Part shown: positions 14,736-21,533 of the stretch, piece by piece
Position numbering within the stretch: position 1 is the stretch's first letter
Layout of the letters: every line of letters starts with the position of its first letter
DNA from: Alcaligenaceae bacterium
GTDB taxonomy: Bacteria > Pseudomonadota > Gammaproteobacteria > Burkholderiales > Burkholderiaceae_B
Reading direction: 5' to 3'
Assembly: GCA_947380655.1 (NCBI GenBank)
Contig: CANCRX010000051.1
Location: 1 to 21,533 of the forward strand
DNA length: 21,533 nucleotides
Program-made: the position numbers and the translations under genes
Notes under the pieces: model-generated
Databases searched by the model: none
What the model was told of the DNA's origin: nothing
Seen by the model: the letters and a program-made list of their open reading frames with translations, nothing else

Positions 14736-15851
14736 TTAGGTAATGATACCCCCACCGAGACAAATATCACCGTCGTACAAAACGGCAGACTGACCCGGCG
14801 TGACCGCCCATTGAAGTTCGGTAAATGATAAAGAAAATCCCTCTGCAGTCGACTCAGTCAATGTGCAGGCAGCATCAGATTGCCGATAGCGCGTTTTGGC
14901 TGCATAGCCGCCCAGTGCTGGCGCCTCACCCGCCACCCAACTAATTTGACCCGCATGAAGCTGAGTGGACAATAACCAAGGGTGGTCATGCCCTTCAACA
15001 ACATACAAGGTGTTACTAGGGATATCTTTCCGGGCGACATACCAGACAGGCCCCGTTCCATCGGCTTGTTGGTGGCCTTTTACCCCGCCAATACCGAGCC
15101 CCTTGCGTTGCCCGAGGGTATAAAAGGATAAACCGTGGTGCGTGCCAATCTTTTTACCCTTTTCCGTCACGATCGGCCCCGGCTTGGACGGCAGATAGCG
15201 ATTGAGAAACTCACGAAACGGGCGCTCCCCGATAAAGCAAATCCCGGTTGAGTCTTTTTTTGTTGCATTGGGCAAACCGATTTCCAAGGCAATCCGACGC
15301 ACCTCGGTTTTGGGGATCTCCCCCAGGGGGAACAGCGTGCGAGATAGCTGGGCCTGATTCAGTCGATGGAGAAAATAGCTTTGGTCTTTTGTATGGTCCA
15401 AGGCCTTGAGCAGCTCAAACCGCTGTATTGACCCCTCCTGAACTGCGCGGACGCGGGCATAGTGGCCCGTCGCGATATGGTCAGCCCCGAGTGTCATGGC
15501 ATGATCAAGAAAAGCCTTGAATTTGATCTCTGCGTTACACAGGACATCTGGATTAGGGGTGCGTCCAGCAGAATATTCACGTAAAAAATCCGCAAATACG
15601 CGATCTTTATATTCCGCAGCAAAGTTGACGGCCTCAATATCCACACCCACTACATCGGCGACACTTGCAGCATCCAGCCAGTCCTGGCGGGTGGAGCAAT
15701 ACTCGGAGTCGTCATCGTCCTCCCAGTTTTTCATAAACAAACCCACGACCTCGTAGCCTTGCTGCTTGAGCAACCAGGCGGTAACTGAGGAATCCACGCC
15801 GCCAGACATACCGACGACTACGCGTTTTTTAGGGTGTAAGTTTTGACTCAT
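14736..15851 (-). CDS. mnmA: tRNA-specific 2-thiouridylase MnmA
   Basis: A 371-residue cytoplasmic enzyme that puts the 2-thio group on wobble uridine 34 of tRNA-Lys, -Glu and -Gln, taking sulfur from the Tus/IscS relay. The ATP pyrophosphatase loop SGGVDSS is at 16-22; the catalytic cysteines are Cys105 (PDVLCNAEIKFK) and Cys205 (TGICFIGER). The C-terminal GQSAVLYDGDICLGGG matches E. coli MnmA (368 residues). The ATG at 15851 is chosen because family sequence starts there; upstream in-frame codons lack homology. It is divergent from pntAA and first in a likely operon with the acyl-CoA ligase and dehydrogenase, an association without obvious functional meaning. Confidence 0.97.
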   Translation of the reverse strand: MSQNLHPKKRVVVGMSGGVDSSVTAWLLKQQGYEVVGLFMKNWEDDDDSEYCSTRQDWLDAASVADVVGVDIEAVNFAAEYKDRVFADFLREYSAGRTPNPDVLCNAEIKFKAFLDHAMTLGADHIATGHYARVRAVQEGSIQRFELLKALDHTKDQSYFLHRLNQAQLSRTLFPLGEIPKTEVRRIALEIGLPNATKKDSTGICFIGERPFREFLNRYLPSKPGPIVTEKGKKIGTHHGLSFYTLGQRKGLGIGGVKGHQQADGTGPVWYVARKDIPSNTLYVVEGHDHPWLLSTQLHAGQISWVAGEAPALGGYAAKTRYRQSDAACTLTESTAEGFSLSFTELQWAVTPGQSAVLYDGDICLGGGIIT

Positions 15852-15993
15852 GATAAGTAAATTGTAGTCGGTGCGCAGCATTGGGGCGTATAGGGACCAC
15901 TCAGCCATTAAATATTGCCTTATTCGACCGTATGACTAACACTATGGTGTATAAAACAGTGGTTAAGAACAACTTTAAGATATGGAGATGTCG

Positions 15994-17112
15994 ATGCGCA
16001 TCGGTATACCGCGCGAGACCCGCGATGGGGAAACCCGAGTGGCCGCCACACCAGAGACGGTCAAAAAATATGCCGGCGCTGGGCATCAGGTGCTGGTTGA
16101 GCGCGATGCGGGTCATTCTGCACATTTTGAAAATAGTGCCTACGAGCAAGCAGGAGCGACACTGGTAGATTCAGCTCAGGCTCTAGGAGCAGAACTCGTG
16201 CTCAAAGTCCGCTCACCCGACACCGCTGAATTAAGCCATATGAAATCAGGCACTTGCCTGCTTGGCATGCTCGATCCATTTGATTCAGCAGGTATCGATG
16301 CCATGGCGGCAGCAGGTCTGACCGCCTTCGCTCTCGAGGCCGCACCGAGAACAACACGCGCCCAGAGCCTCGATGTCCTGTCTTCCCAAGCTAACCTCGC
16401 AGGCTACAAAGCAGTGTTGCTGGCGAGTCAGTATTACGGTCGCATGTTTCCGATGATGATGACCGCGGCCGGTACGGTTAAGGCTGCGCGCGTCGTTGTG
16501 CTGGGAACTGGCGTAGCAGGCCTGCAGGCCATCGCCACAGCGAAACGACTGGGTGCCGTGGTCGAAGCCTCCGATGTCCGTCCCGCGGCAAAAGAGCAGG
16601 TTGAATCACTCGGTGCAAAATTCATCGATGTTCCGTTTGAAACAGATGAAGAACGCGAAATCGCGCAAGGTGTGGGTGGCTACGCCCGCCCGATGCCGGC
16701 TGGCTGGATGGCGCGCCAGGCAACACTTGTCGCCGAACGTTGCAAACAAGCCGATATCGTCATTACGACGGCCCTTATTCCAGGACGCCCTGCCCCTCAA
16801 CTCATCTCAGCAGAAACTGTACACGCCATGAAGCCCGGCTCGGTCATCGTCGATCTGGCGGTCGAGCGTGGGGGCAACTGCCCGCTTTCCGTCAAAGGTG
16901 AAGTTGTTCACGTCAATGATGTCACGCTGGTCGGGTTGACCAATCTGCCGGGCATGATTGCGACCGATGCCTCAGCTCTTTACGCCCGCAATCTGATGGA
17001 TTTCCTCAAACTCATTATCGACAAAGACGCCAATCTCGCGATTGCCCGTGATGATGACATTGTGACAGCCTGCCTGATCTGCGAAGGCGGACAAAACTTA
17101 AGGAATAAATAA
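15994..17112 (+). CDS. pntAA: NAD(P) transhydrogenase subunit alpha, part 1 (NAD-binding domain I)
   Basis: A 372-residue soluble subunit of the proton-translocating transhydrogenase, which moves hydride from NADH to NADP+ using the proton gradient and so supplies NADPH. It starts MRIGIPRET as in alanine dehydrogenase relatives. The RAQSLDVLSSQANLAGYKA loop (about 122-140) and the Rossmann GTGVAG (171-176) bind NAD(H). The ATG at 15994 is preferred over one 12 nt earlier because a GGAG ribosome-binding site lies 6 nt before it. The alpha subunit is split, as in Rhodospirillum, and its stop shares one base with the start of pntAB. Confidence 0.96.
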   Translation: MRIGIPRETRDGETRVAATPETVKKYAGAGHQVLVERDAGHSAHFENSAYEQAGATLVDSAQALGAELVLKVRSPDTAELSHMKSGTCLLGMLDPFDSAGIDAMAAAGLTAFALEAAPRTTRAQSLDVLSSQANLAGYKAVLLASQYYGRMFPMMMTAAGTVKAARVVVLGTGVAGLQAIATAKRLGAVVEASDVRPAAKEQVESLGAKFIDVPFETDEEREIAQGVGGYARPMPAGWMARQATLVAERCKQADIVITTALIPGRPAPQLISAETVHAMKPGSVIVDLAVERGGNCPLSVKGEVVHVNDVTLVGLTNLPGMIATDASALYARNLMDFLKLIIDKDANLAIARDDDIVTACLICEGGQNLRNK

Positions 17113-17438
17113 TGGATGCGATCAGCCCCACCTTGATCAATCTGATCATTTTTGTACTCGCTATTTACGTGGGCTACCACGTGGTCTGGAATGTAACGCC
17201 TGCTCTGCATACGCCACTCATGGCCGTGACGAATGCTATTTCTGCAATCGTAATTGTGGGTGCCATGCTTGCCGCAGCGCTCACCGAGGGCGGCCTGGCC
17301 CGCGGGATGGGTGTGTTTGCTGTTGCGCTGGCGGCTGTCAATGTGTTTGGTGGCTTTCTGGTGACCCGAAGAATGCTGGAAATGTTCAAGAAAAAAGCAC
17401 CTAAAGCGCACGCAGATAAAGCAGGAGCCAAAGCATGA
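17112..17438 (+). CDS. pntAB: NAD(P) transhydrogenase subunit alpha, part 2 (membrane)
   Basis: A 108-residue inner-membrane subunit, the proton-channel part of the split alpha chain. Hydrophobic segments lie at about 8-25, 37-58 and 65-86, followed by a Lys/Ala-rich cytoplasmic tail. The conserved HTPLMAVTNAISA segment (about 33-45) is the hallmark of the family. Its ATG overlaps the pntAA stop (TAATG) and its stop overlaps the pntB start (ATGA), so the three subunits are translationally coupled. Confidence 0.96.
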   Translation: MDAISPTLINLIIFVLAIYVGYHVVWNVTPALHTPLMAVTNAISAIVIVGAMLAAALTEGGLARGMGVFAVALAAVNVFGGFLVTRRMLEMFKKKAPKAHADKAGAKA

Positions 17439-18883
17439 TTTCGATCAATCTGGTGACACTGCTCTATCTGGTGGCGTCCGTCTGTTTTATACAAGCGCTC
17501 AAGGGACTTTCACATCCAACGACGTCACGTCTGGGTAATGCTTTTGGTATGGCTGGTATGGTTATCGCCGTCCTAACAACCGGTGCACTGATCGTGAGCC
17601 TTGCCACAGCAAGTTCTGTGAACCCAGGGATTGGTCTGGGCTGGGTATTGCTTGGACTATTGATTGGCGGCACGATCGGCACGGTCATGGCCAAGCGTGT
17701 CGAGATGACCAAAATGCCTGAACTGGTCGCATTTATGCACAGCATGATTGGTCTGGCCGCGGTTGCGATTGCCATCGCGATTGTTGCCGAGCCCCACGCC
17801 TTCAATATTGCCCCGAAAGGTCAACCTATCCCCTTTGGTAATCGCCTTGAGCTGTTTATCGGTACCTTTGTTGGTGCGATCACCTTCTCAGGTTCAGTGA
17901 TCGCTTTTGGCAAACTCTCTGGCAAATATAAATTCAGGTTCTTCCAGGGCGCACCGGTTGTGTTCCCTGGTCAGCATATGGTTAACCTGGCATTGGGTCT
18001 AGCCATGCTGGGCTGCGGGATCTGGTTCATGGTCACCCAGAGTTGGACACCTTTTGTGATCATGACGCTGCTCGCCTTTGTACTCGGCGTACTGATCATT
18101 ATCCCGATCGGTGGCGCTGATATGCCTGTCGTGGTGTCTATGCTCAACAGCTATTCTGGCTGGGCGGCTGCCGGGATTGGTTTTTCACTGAATAATCCCA
18201 TGCTCATCATCGCAGGATCGCTGGTCGGCTCTTCTGGTGCGATTCTGTCCTACATCATGTGCAAGGCCATGAACCGCTCATTCTTTAATGTGATCCTGGG
18301 TGGTTTTGGCGGTGCAGCAGATGCAGGTGCTAGCGCAGGTGGTCAACAAGCACAGCGTAATGTTCGCTCTGGCAGCCCTGATGATGCAGCTTTTCTGTTG
18401 ATGAATGCTGAAACGGTTGTGATTGTGCCAGGCTATGGCTTGGCCGTTGCTCGCGCGCAGCACGCCTTGAAAGAGTTGGTCGAGAAACTCACCGAACATG
18501 GTGTGAATGTGAAATACGCCATTCACCCTGTCGCTGGACGCATGCCAGGACACATGAACGTGCTGCTCGCCGAAGCAGAGGTTCCCTATGACCAGGTATT
18601 CGAGATGGAAGACATCAACAGTGAATTTTCACAAACAGATGTGGTGCTAGTGTTAGGTGCCAATGATGTGGTCAATCCTGCTGCGAAAAATGATCCGAAA
18701 TCACCGATCGCCGGCATGCCTATTCTCGAGGCCTACAAAGCCAAAACCATTATCGTCAATAAGCGCTCGATGGCTTCGGGTTATGCAGGCCTGGACAATG
18801 AACTGTTCTATCTCGACAAAACCATGATGGTGTTTGGCGATGCGAAAAAAGTGATTGAGGATATGGGCAAGGCGGTAGAGTAA
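17435..18883 (+). CDS. pntB: NAD(P) transhydrogenase subunit beta
   Basis: A 482-residue subunit with multiple membrane spans in the first 270 residues or so (domain II, proton channel) and a C-terminal NADP(H)-binding domain III. Domain III motifs are VPGYGLAVARAQHAL, HPVAGRMPGHMNVLLAEA, GANDVVNPAA and KRSMASGYAG. Length equals that of known PntB proteins (about 460-480). With pntAA and pntAB it makes a complete enzyme in the inner membrane. No terminator follows its stop; the next gene begins 6 nt later, so read-through into the coiled-coil and cyclase genes is likely. Confidence 0.97.
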   Translation: MISINLVTLLYLVASVCFIQALKGLSHPTTSRLGNAFGMAGMVIAVLTTGALIVSLATASSVNPGIGLGWVLLGLLIGGTIGTVMAKRVEMTKMPELVAFMHSMIGLAAVAIAIAIVAEPHAFNIAPKGQPIPFGNRLELFIGTFVGAITFSGSVIAFGKLSGKYKFRFFQGAPVVFPGQHMVNLALGLAMLGCGIWFMVTQSWTPFVIMTLLAFVLGVLIIIPIGGADMPVVVSMLNSYSGWAAAGIGFSLNNPMLIIAGSLVGSSGAILSYIMCKAMNRSFFNVILGGFGGAADAGASAGGQQAQRNVRSGSPDDAAFLLMNAETVVIVPGYGLAVARAQHALKELVEKLTEHGVNVKYAIHPVAGRMPGHMNVLLAEAEVPYDQVFEMEDINSEFSQTDVVLVLGANDVVNPAAKNDPKSPIAGMPILEAYKAKTIIVNKRSMASGYAGLDNELFYLDKTMMVFGDAKKVIEDMGKAVE

Positions 18884-18889
18884 AGCCTA

Positions 18890-19309
18890 ATGGAAAAATC
18901 ACTGAGTCCTGTCAATGAGCGTGAAATCTATCAACTCAGAGAAATGATTGATGCGCTTCGAACTGAACTTGAAAAAGCGCGCATCGAGCAAGAATCCAAG
19001 ACTCAGCTGATTCGTCAAGAGTACACAAGTGAAATTCTTCTTCTAAAAGATACGATTTATGCGCTCAATACTGCTTTGAGCCTTAAAGATATCGAACGCC
19101 AGAAAAGTATTCAAGAGGTGACTCAAGCCAATGCGCAAGAACACGCATTGAGCCTTCAGATGATCAATGCATTACGAGATGAGCTTGAGGCAGAGCGTCA
19201 ACGCAGGGAACAATACCTGCAAGAAAAAACACGTTCACTCACACAACAAGTCAACGAGCTTAAACAAACTGCAGACGTTCTGCGACAGAAAATTGATTCT
19301 AAAAAATAA
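18890..19309 (+). CDS. coiled-coil repeat protein of unknown function
   Basis: A 139-residue protein I do not recognise. It is rich in Glu, Gln, Lys, Arg and Leu, has no Cys, Pro after residue 7, or signal peptide, and should be almost wholly helical. It is made of three and a half 36-residue repeats, each with the core (M/T)-I-x-A-L-(R/N)-(T/D)-(E/A)-L at residues 19-27, 55-63 and 91-99. The gene starts 6 nt after the pntB stop and ends 27 nt before the adenylate cyclase start, so it should be co-transcribed with both. The ribosome-binding site is poor. A scaffold or oligomerisation partner for the cyclase is a guess from position; no enzymatic motif is present. Confidence 0.8.
   Translation: MEKSLSPVNEREIYQLREMIDALRTELEKARIEQESKTQLIRQEYTSEILLLKDTIYALNTALSLKDIERQKSIQEVTQANAQEHALSLQMINALRDELEAERQRREQYLQEKTRSLTQQVNELKQTADVLRQKIDSKK
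18920..19306 (+). repeat. 108-bp in-gene repeats (3.5 units) of the coiled-coil gene
   Basis: Units 18920-19027, 19028-19135, 19136-19243 and a partial unit 19244-19306 encode 36-residue repeats with consensus x-E-I-x-x-L-(K/R)-(E/D)-(M/T)-I-x-A-L-R-T-E-L-E. Units 1 and 3 are closest. The DNA copies have diverged, so the duplication is old. Confidence 0.75.
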
Positions 19310-19336
19310 TTTTGTACTTATATATAAAGCGCAAAT

Positions 19337-21533
19337 ATGTCGAACCTTCGCAAATCGAGTTCAAAACCAATCATTCTGTCAGATAAAAAAAATTCTCTAA
19401 AAACAATCTCTTCGAATAAATCTCGTTACTCCCTCGAAGAGCTACATGTATTGCTAGAAGTATCCAAGACCGTTGCCGCACTCAAAACCTTAGACGAAAT
19501 ACTGTATTGGTTGATTGAATTTGCCAGAGAGCATGTCAACGCAGATCGTGGGACCATATTTTTAAATGATCCAGTGACTAGAGAACTCTATGCCAGAGTA
19601 GCTCAGGGCAATCTGAACCACGAAATCAGGATCATGAACGACAGCGGATTAGCTGGTGCGTGCTTTACAGGCAATGAGCCACTGCTCATTCACAATGTCA
19701 ATAACGACTCAAGATTTAACCCGACCATCGACCATCAGACGGGTTATCACACAAGGAACATGATTTGCGTTCCGATTCAAAATTCAAGACACGACGTAAT
19801 TGGCGTTGTGCAATTACTTAACAAAAAAAATGGGCGATTTGTAAAAAAAGATCTGGAGTTTGTCAGTGCCATCATGATGCAGGGAGCACTCAGTCTCGAA
19901 GCCGCCGCACAGATGGAAAGCACCATAAAGAACCGAAATCGTGAATTGGATTTTCTGAATCTGGTCACTGAAATGACCGCTGAAATTAATATTCAAAAGT
20001 TATTGAATCGAGCCATAGAAGAAGCCAACAAAATGCTCGATGCCGAGCGCATCACTCTGTTTCTAAATGATGAGAACAAGAACGAGTTATGGTCTCAAGT
20101 AGCCCAAGGTATGGGGTCTATTCAGATCAGACTGCCTAATACCTCTGGCATTGCTGGTGCTGTTTTTACGTCTGCACAAACGATCAATATTAAACATGCG
20201 TATGCAGACCTTCGTTTTAATCCCAGTTTTGATCGAGCCACTGGGTATTTCACGCGCTCAATTCTATGCGTGCCGATTATTAACAAGAATGGCAAAGTAA
20301 TCGGTGTCACGCAAGCACTGAACAAAAAGAACGGTTTTTTTTCTGATGAGGATGAATCCAGACTAAAAGCGTTTACCTCCCAAATATCCGCAGCCCTCGA
20401 GAATGCAACATTATTTGCGGATGTTGAAAATATGAAAAACTATAACGAGGGCGTCCTGCAATCCATTACAAATGCGGTACTCACCGTAAATGAAAAAGGC
20501 ATTATTACCAAGTGTAATTCTGCAGGATTAGAGATTTTAAAGAAAGCTGAAACAGACATCCTCAATAAAAAAATTGAAGATTTTTTTACCGACTCCAATA
20601 CATGGATCATTGATCGATTAAAAATTGTTCAGGATACGAATCAGATTGATATCAGCATGGATGCGTCGATTATGGTGGAGGAAGAAACAGTTTCTGCCAA
20701 CGTCACCTTAATGCCCTTATTAAGCCTAGAAAAGAAATCAATGGGCTCAATCATCATGATTGAAAACATTTCTTCTGAAAAACGCATGAAATCCACCATG
20801 TCTCGTTACATGGATCCGTCCATCGCCGATCAATTATTGACCAACGGCGCTGATTTATTAGGTGGTCAGAGTGTCCCAGCCACCGTATTATTTTCTGATA
20901 TCCGTGGCTTTACGACCTTAACTGAGGCTCTCGGGGCTCAAGGCACGGTCGCGCTGCTCAATGAGTATTTCGAAGTGATGGTGGATTGCATCACACGCGA
21001 AGGTGGCATGCTGGATAAGTTTATCGGTGATGCAATTATGGCTGCCTTTGGAATACCCGAGGCGCATAGTGACGATGAAGACAGAGCTATGCGCGCGGCA
21101 ATCTCTATGATTAGAGACCTGAATGCCTGGAATAAAACACGGGTTACCGAAGGTAAGCTGCCCGTCAACATTGGTATTGGATTGAATACAGATACAGTCG
21201 TCTCTGGCAATATTGGCTCGAAAAAGCGGATGGACTACACCATCATTGGTGACGGAGTGAATTTAGCGGCGCGGCTGGAGTCTGCTTGTAAAGCGTACTA
21301 TGCAAAAATTCTGGTGAGTGAATTCACGAAAGAAAAACTCAAGGGCACTTACCGACTGCGCGAGATCGATCTGGTTGTAGTGAAAGGTAAAACAAAACCT
21401 GTATCGATTTATGAGGTGTTGGACTATCACGACAATGCGAGCTTCCCAAATATGATGGACACCTTGGGATATTTCAAAGAAGGGCTTTCTCTTTACCGTG
21501 CCGGCGACTTTTCGAAATCAAAAAATTCTTTTG
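19337..21533 (+). CDS. tandem-GAF, PAS, class IIIb adenylate cyclase (3' end outside window)
   Basis: Open from the ATG at 19337 to the window edge, 732 residues visible. Domains in order: GAF-A (about 35-190), GAF-B (about 205-360), PAS (about 370-480) and a class III cyclase domain (about 510-695), then the start of a TPR-like segment (FKEGLSLYRAGDF, 713-725). Cyclase residues are intact: metal Asp521 (VLFSDIRGF) and Asp565 (DKFIGDAIM), adenine-selecting Lys561 and Thr635 (DYTIIGD), and Asn642/Arg646 (VNLAARLE), so ATP to cAMP is expected. The Lys/Thr pair is the class IIIb form. GAF-B has a full NKFDE cyclic-nucleotide motif (Asn329, Lys330, Phe335, Asp339, Glu340); GAF-A has Leu in place of the last Glu. 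No transmembrane segment or good ribosome-binding site is seen; the frame has a stop (19325-19327) just before this ATG. The plan is that of Anabaena CyaB1. Confidence 0.9.
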   Translation, partial: MSNLRKSSSKPIILSDKKNSLKTISSNKSRYSLEELHVLLEVSKTVAALKTLDEILYWLIEFAREHVNADRGTIFLNDPVTRELYARVAQGNLNHEIRIMNDSGLAGACFTGNEPLLIHNVNNDSRFNPTIDHQTGYHTRNMICVPIQNSRHDVIGVVQLLNKKNGRFVKKDLEFVSAIMMQGALSLEAAAQMESTIKNRNRELDFLNLVTEMTAEINIQKLLNRAIEEANKMLDAERITLFLNDENKNELWSQVAQGMGSIQIRLPNTSGIAGAVFTSAQTINIKHAYADLRFNPSFDRATGYFTRSILCVPIINKNGKVIGVTQALNKKNGFFSDEDESRLKAFTSQISAALENATLFADVENMKNYNEGVLQSITNAVLTVNEKGIITKCNSAGLEILKKAETDILNKKIEDFFTDSNTWIIDRLKIVQDTNQIDISMDASIMVEEETVSANVTLMPLLSLEKKSMGSIIMIENISSEKRMKSTMSRYMDPSIADQLLTNGADLLGGQSVPATVLFSDIRGFTTLTEALGAQGTVALLNEYFEVMVDCITREGGMLDKFIGDAIMAAFGIPEAHSDDEDRAMRAAISMIRDLNAWNKTRVTEGKLPVNIGIGLNTDTVVSGNIGSKKRMDYTIIGDGVNLAARLESACKAYYAKILVSEFTKEKLKGTYRLREIDLVVVKGKTKPVSIYEVLDYHDNASFPNMMDTLGYFKEGLSLYRAGDFSKSKNSF

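Noticed and set aside
15852..15993. Possible promoter elements (TATAAA near 15950, TTGCCT near 15914) between mnmA and pntAA
   Set aside because: No -35/-10 pair with proper spacing could be fixed by eye, so no promoter is claimed.
17112..17438. Short pntAB as a truncated pntA
   Set aside because: A split alpha subunit (soluble part plus about 100-residue membrane part) is normal in many proteobacteria, and start/stop overlaps are intact.
19167..19400. 77-codon plus-strand frame bridging the coiled-coil and cyclase genes
   Set aside because: It is out of frame with both neighbours, overlaps each of them, and its composition looks like a shifted reading of the coiled-coil gene.

Overview
The window reads as a stretch of chromosome from a betaproteobacterium, most likely Burkholderiales and probably Alcaligenaceae. 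The evidence is the cytochrome c' (which, from memory, closely resembles the Alcaligenes/Achromobacter protein), the split pntAA-pntAB-pntB transhydrogenase, and the mix of housekeeping genes (purB, mnmA) with many ABC-transporter and acyl-CoA genes. Base composition looks roughly balanced by eye; it was not computed. I saw no rRNA, tRNA, IS element, phage gene or CRISPR array.

Layout. (1) 1-1004, minus: the 5' part of a nitrate-type (NrtA/CmpA) periplasmic binding protein with a Tat signal. Upstream are a sigma-54 promoter match and two NtrC-like dyads. (2) 6226-1229, minus: a five-gene operon (ATPase, binding protein, two permeases, endonuclease/exonuclease/phosphatase-family hydrolase) resembling the ugp glycerol-3-phosphate uptake system. 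A Pho-box-like promoter lies in front of it and a phosphohydrolase-fold gene sits where E. coli has ugpQ. (3) 6469-8335, plus: a cytochrome b561, then catD and catC of the beta-ketoadipate pathway, with a hairpin over the catD ribosome-binding site. (4) 8348-9091, minus: an AT-rich NYN-domain nuclease gene. (5) 9228-11125, minus: cytochrome c' and purB; a glutathione S-transferase gene diverges from purB. (6) 15851-11955, minus: mnmA, an acyl-CoA ligase and an acyl-CoA dehydrogenase, ending at a strong bidirectional terminator shared with the GST gene. (7) 15994-21533, plus: pntAA-pntAB-pntB, then a coiled-coil protein built of 36-residue repeats, then a GAF-GAF-PAS-adenylate cyclase cut by the window end just as a TPR-like segment begins.

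How the parts fit. The left end carries two nutrient-uptake systems with different predicted starvation controls: nitrogen (NtrC/sigma-54) for the nitrate-type system and phosphate (PhoB) for the ugp-like one. The middle holds small catabolic and redox genes whose order looks rearranged: the b561 and c' cytochromes are separated by cat genes and the NYN gene. The right end is the least ordinary part: a redox enzyme operon (NADH to NADPH transhydrogenation) runs with almost no gap into an unknown repeat protein and a tandem-GAF class IIIb adenylate cyclase. That arrangement may be an undescribed redox/second-messenger gene set.
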